Part shown: positions 33,678 through 45,119 of the stretch, piece after piece
Layout: every line of letters begins with the position of its first letter
How positions within the stretch are numbered: position 1 is the stretch's first letter
Assembly (NCBI GenBank): GCA_025330725.1
Contig: JAIWND010000010.1
Coordinates: 310,001-374,000, forward strand
Source: Chlamydoabsidia padenii
Lineage: Eukaryota > Mucoromycota > Mucoromycetes > Mucorales > Cunninghamellaceae
Length of the DNA stretch: 64,000 bases
Direction: 5' to 3'
Translations under genes and position numbers: made by a program
The notes under the pieces: generated by a model
The model's database searches: none
The model's input: the letters and a program-made list of their open reading frames with translations, nothing else
Told to the model about the DNA's origin: nothing

Positions 33678-33907
33678 AGGAAACAGGATCAAATCTTGTA
33701 GGGACCATAAAACAAATAGTTTCTGATATCGACTAACAAAGTAATTAACCTACACATAAACATTTACAAGTATATACGATAGATTTATTGGGTATAACAA
33801 ATTTTATTTTGATGGGATATATCAAAAGGGGAATCATTGATAAAGTTGGGGATGAGAGAATAGTAAGCTAATCTATACAATGTGAGGGTGTGGGAAGATG
33901 TAATCTA
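32843..33907. other. Intergenic, no gene seen; contains a T38 run
   Basis: Promoter of the TFG-like gene with a recurrent-element copy at 32976-32990 (TTTACAAATCCCGCT), about 140 bp upstream of the ATG. Further copies (GCGGGCTTTTAA near 33245, TTTCAACCCCGCC near 33402, TTTTCAAATTCCGC near 33434) sit in a stretch without a gene start. A 38-nt T tract spans 33638-33675. Confidence 0.5.
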
Positions 33908-35485
33908 CTATGTTGATGATCCATCAGGATAAAGATGAGTGTCAATACCATATCCAAAGTCCATGATAAGTATTTTCTGATCTTGACTTGTACTATACAA
34001 TCAAATAACAAAGACATGTTAGTATGATGGTTATCCTGCTTTTGTTGTTGTTGTTTACCTGATTATTTTAGTATCATCAAACATGACATCAAACACCCAA
34101 CTAGAGTGACACTTTGGATAATTGACCAGACAAGCACCAGTGAGTCGATCCCATACCCTGATACTTTCATCGTAACTTCCAGAGACAATTTTGTGATGGT
34201 CAAAATCCAAGGCGCGGACCAGTCCCGAGTGACCTTCGAGTGTCATTGTGCAGACCCCCGAGTGAGCATCCCAAATCCTGATGGTATTATCGTTACTACC
34301 AGAGATGATCACCGAGCCATCGAATCGAATACAAGCCAAGCCACGAGAATGACCGACAAAATCACGAATACATTGCCCCGTTTTCATATCCCACAAACGA
34401 ATCGTCGAGTCACCACTGGCTGAGACGAGTTGATGATCCTTGAATTGCATGGCATTCACCGGTCCACGATGACCACGGAGGGTGCGGAGATGTTGCCCGG
34501 TGGTGATATCCCATAGTCGAATGGTGGTATCCTTGGAGCAACTGGCAACGTATTCATGATCAAAGCTAACATCCAGTACTCCCGAGTTATGTCCCGTCAA
34601 TCGCCAGATTACTTGGAAGGTATGCATTGACCACACCAGGACGGAATGATCAGAGGAGCCAGAGACTAACCAGTCGTCGTTGTATTGTAAGCAGAGCACA
34701 CTAGCATGATGACCCACCAATGTTCGTATACATTTTCCTTTTTTGCCACCGGATTCCATCGTCCAGAATTTAATCGTTTGGTCTCTACTGCCGGTTACAA
34801 TCTTGGTTTTGTCAAATTGGACACAATAGATACTGTCACTATGTCCATGGATGCATTGTGTATCATGTTTGCCGTGTCGCCATCGGTGTTCCAATAGTGT
34901 TGTGGATTGGTAGAGTCGTTTAAAGTCATCGTTGTGCTGCGCTCGTGATCCATATCTTTCTTCATATATCGCTTTCCATAGTTGAGTATCGTTGCACAAG
35001 AGATACCAGTATCTTGACACATAACTTGCCACCACCAAGGTATCCGGATCACATTGGACAAGTATTAAACGAGCTAGTTCTATTGGTAAGTCTGTCAAAA
35101 AGTCTTTTGTATGTATAAATAAAAAGGAGTGATGATATTAAGGAGAGTAGGGGGAAAAAATAAATAAGTAAGTATTATAATATGACGCACTACTTTTATA
35201 ACATAGTTTCTTACCTATTGTAGTCCGGGTTGAGCCAAGAGACGATGTAGAAGCCAAAAGGTGTAGACAAGATGTTTGTTGATCACAAGATAGTAAGGTG
35301 GTACTTGAGAGTGGTGATAAGACTTTGTTGTTGGGTGTTTGGTGGAAGCCTTCATCAATACGAGGAATGGTGTAATACATGGTTGTTGGTGAGGATGGTT
35401 TTAATCGATCGCGCCAACTACTTCTTTTAAAGTAGCGAAGTAGAGAAGTATGTCTAAGAAAGGAATTATCTTTTGATGGTGGCAT
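33908..35485 (-). CDS. F-box/WD40 repeat protein (SCF substrate receptor)
   Basis: Predicted 462 aa from exons 35485-35215, 35091-34059 and 33992-33908. A basic, Ser/Thr-rich N-terminus precedes an F-box at about 91-135 (DLPIELARLILVQCDPDTLV, then WKAIYEERYG). Seven WD40 blades follow (GHSDSIYCVQFDKTKIVTGS, TGHNSGVLDVSFDHEYVASC, RGHRGPVNAMQFKDHQLVSA and others). The repeats resemble Met30, Fbxw7 and beta-TrCP. It should bind Skp1 and recruit substrates for ubiquitination by an SCF complex. The substrate, and which yeast paralogue it matches, cannot be settled by eye. Confidence 0.9.
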
Positions 35486-35959
35486 TAAAAAGAAGAAGTA
35501 AGGGAAAGAGAGAGTAAATTCAAAAGCGCCTCCCCCCTTTATCAAAAAAGTGGGGCAGAAATGAAAAAGGGGGGGAGTCGGGATTTTAAAAAAGTAAAAC
35601 TCTCGACCCTATTCTTATTCTACTTTATTGAAGATATCATATATAAGAGGGAGAGAGTGAGACAAAGACAGTAGTTACATTATACAAGTATTGATATGTG
35701 CCTGACTTTAGGCATTCCTTTTTTTTTTTTTTTTTTTTTATTAATATTGTTTAGCAGTTAAAACGAGGAGAGGGGAGAGAGATAATGTATATGCAACCAA
35801 GAGTATGAATAAAAAGACTAAAGGATACTATAACTATAAGGGTGTTCCACTAGACTATACATAAAGGAGAAGGGAAGGAGGTGCAATGGGGTAGATAAAA
35901 ATAAGCATAAGAGAGGATGTTAGGTATCATGCATTTTTTGTTGCTGCCATTGGTCCAAA
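35486..35959. other. Intergenic, promoter of F-box gene
   Basis: A copy of the recurrent element at 35578-35590 (TCGGGATTTTAAA) lies about 95 bp before the F-box gene ATG. A T20 tract (about 35720-35739) and the BET gene 3' flank follow. No gene. Confidence 0.5.
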
Positions 35960-38322
35960 TCAATCAGAGTCACTGGAACCATCCGTGTCCGATTCCGAAG
36001 ATGACGAATCACTTCCACTTGATGAATCATTAGCTATATATATAAACATATTAATGAGTTAATAGTTTCATTTATTTGATGTAGTCTACTTTACCTTCAA
36101 AGCGTCGAAGTTTTTGTTCCAGATCCTTTATCTTTCGATTCGAATCAGCTTCAGAGAATCGTTTGCGTGACCTTTGAGCCCAGGATTGTGGCTGCGAAGA
36201 AGTAGTTGATAGTCGGCGCCCAGTGATGAATTCATGTAGTTCGTGCAACGTTTTTCGATCCAAGACATCAATATCCAATACAATTTCATCTTGTCCCTGT
36301 TATATATATATATAAAGTTAATTTCATCCCTTTTATTCCCCATCAAGAACTTACCCCATCCAAATTTGGCATTGATGATTGGATGATATGGACCACAGTG
36401 CTGAGTTTATCACCTGTCAAGTTGTTGATGCGATCGCTGAGGTAAGATTTCTGTTCAAAGGTGAATTCTGGTAATGAGGAAGGTGATGATTGTGTTCTTT
36501 TTGGTTTTGGTTTGGTTGCTGGAGCACGTTTTCGTTTTTCGCCTGCCATTTGCTTCTTTACTGGTTTACTGGTTGTTGTTGTTGTACTGGAGCGTCGACG
36601 GCGATGTTGTTTACTATCCTGTCCCTTTTTTGTGTCTGATTTCATGGATTGAATTTGTTGAGCAATGCTGGCGATATGTCGTTCGAGTTCTGCAATACGT
36701 TCATCGTTACTGTCATCGTCGTCATCGTCATCGTTTACATCTATTATATATACATATAAATAAAGTGATTAGGTATCCCATGTTGTTATTGTTGTTTATT
36801 ACCTTCTTCAGATTCAGACTGATGAGTGACTGAGACCTTTCGACGTCTAGTTTTCTTTACTGATACTGAAGAACGACCTGGTGATGACAAGCCAGCAGAT
36901 GGTGGTGGTGTGAGTGTTGCTGGAGCCGGTTTATGTTGCCACTTTTCGTTAAAGACCTTTTCCAGGTTACGTGCCATTTGATGTACTGGTAAAGTCGGTG
37001 GGTTGTAAATGTAGCAGTTGTTAAACATCAATCGTACATCCTTTTCGAATTCATCCGCTGTCGCATATTCGCCTTGACTCCATTTGCGTTCGATGGTGGA
37101 AAGATCCATAGGGTGTTTGACAATGGTCGGATAATCAGGAATGTTGAGAGCCACGTAGTCCACAGGTACGAGGAAAGGATAACTATACGCCTTGTATTTC
37201 CCTTTTTTCATTTCTTTAATCGCCTGTCCACAGAATTTGAGTTCAGCTGTGTTGATCTTGGGGTTGGGTTTCTTGGTCCATGTTTCCGGATAGTCTTTGG
37301 AGGGTGGTGGATGGATTTCTCGTCGTTGTCGATGGTCTTCAGAGATACGTCGATTGTTGGTGGTCACTGGTGATGATTCTTGCCGTCTTCGCTTTCCATC
37401 TATAGATCCAGGTGAATTGGTCAGAGATGGCGATAACTAGTATATAAAAGTTGATTAAGCCCAATACCATTCCCCTCCTTTTTTTCTCTCTTTCTTTCTT
37501 TCTTACTTACCTCTTCTTTTGAGGGTGGCATTTGTCGTAACCCTTTTTCAAAAGCAGATTCCACGTTTTGACATAACATTGAGATAGTAGCTTCAGGTCC
37601 ATTAAACTTGTAACAATTGGTGAAGACAAGTCGTACGTTCGCAATAAAGTCGTCCACTGTACCATAGTTGTTGTTGATAAGCTTGTGTTCCACAGTGTTA
37701 AGATCCATTGGGTGAGATATAACAGTTGCATAATCAGGCACGTTTAAATGGTTGACAGGATGAAGAAATGGTGTTGCGTCCCGATGTTTCTTCAAATTGC
37801 GTATAATGGCTGTTGCATATCTTACTTGATCACGAGTCATTGTAGTAGTAATGCTAGTCGTTTTGTTGTCAATTGTTAGTAGTGGTGGTAGTGGATGTAC
37901 AACCTAACCATCAATCAAACATCATCATCATCATAAATAAATAAATAGAATGTTAACAAGGCATTTGACTTTATTTACCACCCAAATACATTTACATACT
38001 TTATCTACCATTATGTGTTTGTTGTCCATGTCAAGTCCATCATCCATAGAGCCAATAGGTTCGGCTGCCGGTGACGGTAAAGCATCACTTGCATGACTCA
38101 TTTCATCCCCTTTACTTTTTTTCATTGGTTCCATATCGTCCACCATTCGTTTCGGCCTACCAGGTATAAGTATAAAAAGATGTAAAGAGCTTTTAGTTAT
38201 AAAACATATCCAGTACTATCTTTTCCTTTTTTGTTTGGTTTCACCCTTTCTTACCTAATAGTTGGAGAATGTTGAGTCAAGTGTGTCGTTGTAACTGTGT
38301 CGATAGTCATTTGTACTGCCAT
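35960..38322 (-). CDS. BDF1-like: BET-family double-bromodomain protein (Bdf1-like)
   Basis: Predicted 637 aa from exons 38322-38255, 38156-38000, 37903-37511, 37436-36803, 36740-36355, 36296-36095 and 36033-35960. Bromodomain 1 is at about 100-200 (acetyl-lysine-reading Asn176 in CYKFNGPE). Bromodomain 2 is at about 270-373 (Asn351 in CYIYNPPT). A coiled-coil motif B (DERIAELERHIASIAQQI), a basic K/R stretch and the ET domain (about 508-575, LSDRINNLTGDKLSTVVHII) follow. The end is Ser/Asp-rich. BET proteins read acetylated histone H4 and recruit the transcription machinery. The start exon is overlapped by another open frame in the leader. Confidence 0.95.
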
Positions 38323-38511
38323 ACCAATCGTTAAAGTCGTTTATTGTATTTACTATAAGAGAAAAAAAGAATGTAAGTTTAGCATCTTTTGTCATCTTAT
38401 CCATGTACTGTTGTGAATCAGTGTTAGAGATCTATAAAGATCTTTCCCATCTGATGTTTCCGCAGTCCATTCTATTTTCCTTTGATCAATGATGGCACTG
38501 ATCAAGTCCAT
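38255..38511 (-). CDS. Spliced upstream ORF overlapping the BET start (66 codons, hypothetical)
   Basis: In the BET leader an ATG at 38511 opens a frame (MDLISAIIDQRKIEWTAET...) that runs to 38409. It crosses a plausible intron (GTACAT donor, CTCTTATAG acceptor at 38353-38355) and continues from 38352 in a frame different from BET (NDFNDWYGSTNDYRHSYND). It stops with a TAG that ends exactly at the exon boundary 38255. The two parts sum to 201 nt. If translated it would overlap the BET start codon and could limit BET synthesis. It may be only a leader. Confidence 0.3.
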
Positions 38512-39155
38512 GCCAAGAAAGTCCTTGTTATCTATATCCTGACTTACCTATACACACGTTAAGGTTGAGTAATGGGAAGAGTATTGTTGTTAAAGATAAA
38601 AAGGGAAACGGAGAAAAAAATTTATATAAAAGTGTGTATGGTGCAACAAGGGTCGAAGGGAGGGGAGAGACAAACTTTTTTTTTTTTTTTTGGTAAGGGG
38701 TTGAGGAAAAAAAAAAAAAAAAAAAAAAAAAAAGGAAAGAGAAGAAGCTGGAAAAAGTTGAAATGAGAGATAATTATAGCCAAAGAAAAAAAAACTCGTC
38801 CAATCAAGTATGATTATTTCAAATCCCGATTTACCAAGTGGTTCCAAAACACACTGCATGTCTTTCCACCCACATGGTTGTGGAACCAATCTTCTAGCAT
38901 GTTATTTTTAGCCTTTATTTTGCAAGTTGTTCAATATATACAAGTTGTGTAAAGAACTATGGATGATGGAGAATGATGAAGGACATTGTTGTTTTCTTTA
39001 GTTTAAACCATGTCGCTTTGTGGAACGACCGGAGTTGTATTTCAGCCCTCTGTCCTCCCTACACCCAAAAAAAGAACAAAAACAACAATAAAAAAAATCA
39101 CGCTAGCATGGAGTTGGCGCGTTTCGGTTATTTTCTTTTTACAACAAGAAGCTCT
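38323..39155. other. Leader/promoter of BET gene and 3' flank of coiled-coil gene
   Basis: Two leader introns are plausible, with acceptors near 38353 and 38556. T and A tracts span 38676-38735. A recurrent element lies at 38816-38830 (ATTTCAAATCCCGAT), which would place the transcription start well upstream of the BET ATG. Plus-strand ORFs at 38973-39356 lie opposite the coiled-coil gene and are not called. Confidence 0.45.
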
Positions 39156-40480
39156 CTATGCAAACACCGCGCTTTTCCTTTTGACAGATCTATGCGTTTT
39201 GCCAAAGATGGCCTTCTTCAATCCACCACTAAGGGTTTTATCATCCACTTTAATACCATTTTCGGGTGGTCTTCTTTGGGAATGTTTCTCCGATGTCTGA
39301 TGAGTCATGTTTTCTTTCCACACTTGTATCTGTATCAATTCTTGCCTCAAGTCTAATGCATTCTTCTAAATTGGATTGCATGGATAGTTTAAAAAAAAAA
39401 AAAAAGAAAGGGATGAATTTTAAATCCCGACTCGACTGACTGGCAAGGGGCTTACCTGTACAGATGTCCAGAGTGCGCGGGTTGCTGACATGGGATATTC
39501 ATGCATCGCCTGATGGTGTGCAGTCTGAGTTTGAACATCGTTATCATTCGTTAGAATAGCAATCTATCAAAACTTCCTGTCTCATATTACCTTGATGAAC
39601 TCTGCATCTTCTTTCAACGAATTCAATAACCATTTATCATTCTCTTTATCATCATCATCAGTAGTATCCTTGCTTTCTATAACAAAAAAAGATGAGTTTC
39701 TTTTGTTTTACTCTAATTTAGTTGTGTAATCAAATCATCAGGGTGACAAACCTTCTTTGATACCATTTGCGGCCAATTGGCGCTCAAGTCGAGCAACTTG
39801 CTTTTGTAATTGTAACATTGAAGTAGACATCGATTGCACTTTTTCCATGTATGTCTGTCGGAGTAATTTCAACTCCAGCTCCAATGCTTCCTTTTCTTTT
39901 TCGAATTTGGCTATCAAGTAAAAAAAAAAAAAAAAAAAAAAAAAGAATGCATTAATGATGATGGAGGGGGGATTCATGCAAAATTGAAAAAAAAAACTCA
40001 TACTTTGGATTGAGTTTTCGAATTCCTCCCTTTCGTTTTCAATCAGTTTAAACTTGTGTCTCCATGACTTTTCACTCTGTGTAACCTGCTTCAGCTGTTT
40101 CTGTACAAATAAACATCGTCATCATCAGCCATCACTATCCACCCAACTTATCCTTACTTCAAGTTCCAACTTTTCATTTAGAAATGCCTTTTCGGTTAGA
40201 TTCTTCTCTGATGATTTCTTAACTATATAGATAGAGAGGTAAGTAGGGTACATATGTGAATATGTGGCCACTTGCCTTCATGGGGGTAACTTGCTAACGA
40301 GCACTGGGAACTGAAATTTAACCAATCAAAAAACGGGCGGCGTGTAAAAACCAAAATTAGGATCATCACCGACCGATTCAGCATGAAGGGGGTGAAAAAA
40401 GCTTACCTGCTTGGAGAAAAAGGTGACTTTTGCTCAACCAAGTCATAGTTGACTTTCTTCCGTTTGATGTATAAAGACAT
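39156..40480 (-). CDS. Coiled-coil protein of unknown function
   Basis: Predicted 277 aa from exons 40480-40407, 40310-40276, 40222-40158, 40100-40004, 39910-39752, 39676-39591, 39563-39456 and 39365-39156. A short basic N-terminus is followed by a long helical coiled coil (about 38-135: EKLELEKQLKQVTQSEKSW, KEKEALELELKLLRQTYMEK, LQLQKQVARLERQL). An acidic DDDDKEND spacer, a second helical part (RALWTSVQKNALDLRQEL) and a basic C-terminus (KRKSAVFA) complete it. I recognise no family; a cytoskeletal, spindle-pole or septum role is only a guess. Intron 2 has a GC donor (GAAG|GCAAGT). Introns 2 and 8 region (40311-40406 and 39366-39455) carry CGG-type elements. Confidence 0.75.
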
Positions 40481-40990
40481 GATGATGATATTAAAACAGC
40501 AATAGAAGAAGGAGGAAAGAAAAAATCAAAGAAAGAGAAAAAGAAAAAGTAAGAGAAAAGGTGGAGGAATGGGTTAGATAATGCGCATAGGAAGTTAATT
40601 AGAAGCATTTCCACAGACCGGAGTATTTTTGGGTGGCTTCTCATAGGGTCGACAGAGTGGTTGATGAAACATCACCACCAAGACAAGCGCATTTATGCCA
40701 AAAAGAGGCTACAGTCACGCGTTAGAGGGGTCTCTGATTGGCTGGATCCATTATTTTACTTTGCTTGAATAGTCTTCTCCCCCAGGAAAGAGAAAAGTTT
40801 TTCAATTGGAAAAAAATAAAATCGGTGCCTTTTTGCTTGAATTTCATTTTCTCGCTTCTTTCCCCTCTTCTTTTTTTTTTTTTTTAACCTTTTTACCAAT
40901 CTTTACATCCTTTTTATAAAACCCGCCTTTACACTTTATATTCACATCTTATTCTTCTTATCTTAACATCATCATCCTCCCCTCTTTATT
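40481..40990. other. Intergenic, divergent promoters (coiled-coil / Rua1-C)
   Basis: No gene. AAAACCCGCCTTTA at 40917-40931 lies about 60-70 bp before the plus-strand ATG. T-rich stretch at 40870-40887. Confidence 0.5.
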
Positions 40991-43247
40991 ATGGATATTG
41001 AACCCAGTTACATTCATCCTTCTCACTCAGACTCTCCGTCATCTGGACATTATGCGGATGGACCGGTTAGGCGGGATTCGGTGCATACTCCTTCTCAAGT
41101 CAAACAAGAACCAGTGTCACCAATGGAACAAGATACAACTGCTGATGTGTCTTTGAAACAAGAAGAAACTCAAGTTAAAAAAGAACCTTGTAATGCAGAT
41201 GACGAACCTTCTCACATTAAAGAAGAAGAAGAAGCCCAACAACAGCAAGAACCAACCAGTACTCCTCAGCCTACTTCAGTAACTACACCTCTATCTATCA
41301 CTACCGATAAGGATAGCAACAGCAACAGTAATACTTTAACTCACCCTGGTAACGAAAGCGACAAAGATGGTGAAGATACAACGATGGCCCAAGATGATAC
41401 ACCTTCCCAGTCAACCACCACCACTTTGACTTTTTACTCTCCAGCAATGTATTTGGCTCGACGGGACAAACGCAAAAGTAGTCCTGCTGTCCTTGGATTA
41501 CTAGGTCTTGGTGAAGCAGAAGAAACTAAACTTGGTAAGCATCTCTCTAAACATCGAAACTCCATTGAAGCTGCTATGCTTTTGGCCAACTTCAATCGAC
41601 CTCAAGCCAAATCATCACCAGAACCTGAAAAAAGTAAGTAAAGAAAAAAAAAAGAGGGGGGGGGTTGTGAAGATGAAAATAATTATAATTGTGTGTATTT
41701 GCCTTCTTTCCTTGGATAAAGGGGAAGAGAGGGACTAATGTGTAAAAAAAGGGAGGGGGGAGGAAGCGGGCGGAAGGAGACTTTGATTTGTCATGCGCAT
41801 GAAAACCGATTGAAACTAACTTTTTATACATATATACTTCTTCAATTAGAACAACCAACTTGGAAAGATACATTATCTGTGGACTCTAACCCTGATAGGA
41901 AAACAAGGTCTTATTGGGAAGACGCTGTGCAGGCCACTCGTCGTCAACGGCGCTACTCTTATGATGGCAAGATGTCTTGGGGTAAAATGTCTCGGGAATT
42001 CTTGGAACAAGCCTCTCTACTACAAGAACTCAAGGTGAAACCTTACAAGATACCTTCAGCTGCTCCTTCTTCAACTTCTTCAGTGATATCAAGCCCACGT
42101 ATTCGATCAACTACATGGTATTCAGAATCATTGGATCAGCGTCAACGATTACAACAACAGCATCAACTTCCTCTGCCTCATCTTCGTTATCCTCATCCTC
42201 AGATGCCGCCACAACAACAATCTCATCCTTCTGAAGGTTATCCTCCTATGTATTCTCCAGCTAATGGTGATCAACAACAACAACAACAAATGCCACTACC
42301 TTCACCTGGGTATTACCATTATCCTTACTCTCAATCTCAACAACCTTACTACTTCCCGGGCAAACTACCATTACCGAACAACGAGTCTGAAGGAAGCAGT
42401 AACAGCAACAGCAGTGGCAGTGGTAACAACAATAATAATAATGGAACACCAATGCACCCAATGTATCATCCTCACAATCCTCACCCACCAATGGGACTTC
42501 ATCTTCACCCTCTTCATCCAGCTCAACAACAACATGCTCAGCATTATCAGCACTTGCAACAATCTCATGCTATGGCGGCGGGAGCAGCAATACCATCTGT
42601 CAAACCTAAACGTAAACGTCGGGATCAGACTGATGACGAAGAAAACCTTGGTCACGTTATGCCAGGTGATGCTGATTTCCCGGATATGTCTGAACGTGAT
42701 GTAGAAGCTGCTCGGAATGATGTGGAAGCTCGGCCAAGACGACAAAAGCTACGATATCTCGGTGATCTCTATACTCCTCAATGGGTCCGGTACAATGGTC
42801 AATCAAAAGAAGGTTTATGTGACACTTGCAAACCTGGTAAATGGCTACAATTGAAAAACAGTGCTTTTTGGTAAGTCATCATCATTAAAAATGGTTTACT
42901 TTTTCAACTCGCTCACATTCTTATTTTTAATAGGTATCACAAACAATTCTTCCATGGTATCTCTTCGGTCTCGGGAAAAGAATTTTTGCAACCTATGGAT
43001 ACTCGCTGGGTAGATCAAGATATTGTCGAAGGACTGTGCCATCAGTGCCACCAATGGGTGTCAGTAAGCAACGTCAAGAGAAAGAACAGCGTTTTATGGT
43101 ATCGGCATGCACACAAGGTAAGTTGACTTGACTGAACAAATTGACAAACAATCATCCTCCTTGAATCGATTACTAATTCATGCATCCCTTTTATACTAGT
43201 GCCATGTCTACCATAAACCCAAAAATGGATCGCCGAAAAGAAGATGA
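40991..43247 (+). CDS. Putative transcription regulator with Rua1-type C-terminal zinc-binding domain
   Basis: Predicted 631 aa from exons 40991-41633, 41850-42870, 42934-43117 and 43200-43247. The first half is acidic and Ser/Gln-rich with repeated VKQEP/VKKEP/IKEEE sequences that resemble sumoylation sites. The middle is Gln/Pro/His/Asn-rich. The C-terminal domain (about 525-625) has KEGLCDTCKPGKWLQLKNS, FWYHKQFFHGISS, EGLCHQCHQWV and WYRHAHKCH, matching the DUF4451/Rua1_C family. Rua1 activates glycolipid synthesis in Ustilago; that specific role need not hold here. The conserved Cys and His residues suggest zinc binding. The final intron sits within the HAHKC motif. Confidence 0.85.
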
Positions 43248-44447
43248 ACTTGATTCCTGTCATGGTGGAAAGGCCTGGATTCAACACACACATACATTCT
43301 GTCTCTGTCTCATCTTACTCCAATGGTCTACATCCCTCTTTATATCACCCTTTTATATTTAACTCACCCAATCTTTTAGAAACATTGAAAAACACAACCC
43401 TTGGTCTCCCTTTTTATTTTATTCTCCCCTAAAAATACAAAACAAAATCAAAAAATACTTGACATAACATTTAGCTTGTAGTGTGTTACTTCTCCCCGTT
43501 ATGTCCTCATCATTCTCTTTATATCTTCTGTATATATAATCACCCCTTTTTACTTCTATGTCCTTCTATACTCCCCTTTCATATAAAATATCTTTTTTTT
43601 TTAACTGTCTCTACATAAATAAATACATAAAATGACTTTTTTTTTTTTTTTTTTTTAATACAATGACTTGATTAAAAATGATTGTGGCATGATTTGGAGC
43701 CCCCTCATCTTGGTCTTACCTAGAAATCGCATGATTGTTGGGGAATCGCGGTAACCCCTGAACAAAGTGTCCGAACGGGAGTCAAAGCGGGTCATGAATT
43801 TACATGGGAAAAAAAGGATTCATTTGGATTAACAAACCATTCCAGTGTTGACGGTATGGATTGAAAGAAGTAGAAGACTCTCCCCCCCTTTTTTCCAAGT
43901 TTCAATCGCCGCTTCAATGCGCATATTCTTTTTTTTTTTTTTTTTTTTTTTCTCTTTGCTTTAACATCGGGGAAAAAGTTAACCGGTCTTCCGTTGAAGT
44001 GAGAGGATCACAACACCTTGATTATGAAATAGAAATGATTTTTTTAATATAGTAATCTCGGTATCCACTTTCCGCGTACGACATGAAAAAACATGTGGTG
44101 AAATGAAAAAGAAAGACAAAAAGGAAGTGAGACATTTAGATCAAAAATCTAAACTCCTTCAGTCCAATCAGTAAAAAACATCACCAATAACCCACCTTCT
44201 GATGATAGACATTCAAGGGCCAGGCCATCATTGTCCAGAACATACATTTTAAAATCCCGACATTGATAGAGAAGACCATTTCATCCAATAAAGACATTAT
44301 TTAATTAAGATAAAGTCAAACAAGACTCTTTTTTACTTTATTTAGGTTGTTCAACATAGTGGGGATCTAATGATCTAATATTAGGGGGTGGGGAGTTGTG
44401 TATACATGTAAAATAAAAAATAAAAGGAAGGGGGGAGAAGGTTTAAA
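43248..44447. other. Intergenic between convergent genes, no gene seen
   Basis: It holds T tracts at about 43637-43656 and 43927-43951, a promoter-like T/C-rich block at 43890-43970 with no clear ORF after it, and a recurrent element copy at 44247-44261 (TTTTAAAATCCCGAC) far from any known start. Confidence 0.45.
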
Positions 44448-45119
44448 TTAATCAGATCCATCCTTTAGAGTCAAGAGTCGTTGTCGTTCCCTGGTTCGCA
44501 TGGCCTGCCGTTTATTTTGGAACCAGATTTGTACCGTTCGTGGACTCATTCCCAATTGTCTACCCAGTTCTGCCCGCATTTGAGTAGAAGGGAAAAAGGT
44601 CCGGTCGAATACTTGATTCAAGATCTGGAGTTGTTTTGCATTGGCCCGTCTTCGTTTTGCCTTGAATCTTGAGGAGGAGGAGGAAGTTTTGCTGCTGATG
44701 GAGAGTTGATCATCATCGTCTAGTTCGTCTTCTTCATTATCATCTATTGATGAGGACGATGGTGATGTGAGGTGCGACCGGCGCTTGGTATCTTCGTTAG
44801 GCAAGTAAGGGCGAGAATGTAATGCAAAATCAGAATGTTGAGTGTGAAGAGATGAAGTGGAAGAGAAGGGTGATGGTGTATCTTGGGTAAAAGGGAAGGG
44901 GAAACTATCAGTAGGTGAAGGTGATGATGAGGGTGAGAGAGATGGACTTTTCATGGGTGGAGCACATAATAGATGAGAGATGTTCAATACCGAAGGTCGT
45001 AAAGTCGATGTTGATGTTGATGTTGATTGTTGTTTATTGTTGTCTTGTTGGTGATGAGGGTCGGTGATATGATGTTGATGATTATGATCTTGATTTAGCA
45101 TGCTATTGACAGACAACAT
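44448..45119 (-). CDS. Homeodomain transcription factor
   Basis: Predicted 223 aa, single exon; the first ATG (MLSVNSMLNQ) was chosen. Residues 1-150 are His/Gln/Ser-rich with an acidic DDNEEDELDDDD patch. The homeodomain is at about 155-214 (KRRRANAKQLQILNQVF, then TVQIWFQNKRQAMR). The recognition helix has the invariant W-F-x-N-K/R. It is a typical 60-residue domain, not TALE, similar to fungal Yox1/Hox-like repressors. The gene ends only nine residues after the homeodomain. Confidence 0.92.
   Translation of the reverse strand: MLSVNSMLNQDHNHQHHITDPHHQQDNNKQQSTSTSTSTLRPSVLNISHLLCAPPMKSPSLSPSSSPSPTDSFPFPFTQDTPSPFSSTSSLHTQHSDFALHSRPYLPNEDTKRRSHLTSPSSSSIDDNEEDELDDDDQLSISSKTSSSSSRFKAKRRRANAKQLQILNQVFDRTFFPSTQMRAELGRQLGMSPRTVQIWFQNKRQAMRTRERQRLLTLKDGSD

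Noticed and set aside
38973..39356. 127- and 96-codon plus-strand ORFs
   Set aside because: They overlap the last exon of the coiled-coil gene antisense and contain lysine/asparagine runs from homopolymers.
41738..41849. Upstream extension of the second Rua1-C exon to an ATG at 41738
   Set aside because: That ATG lies inside the intron. Splicing from 41633 to 41850 joins the acidic N-terminal half in frame and keeps one gene rather than two.
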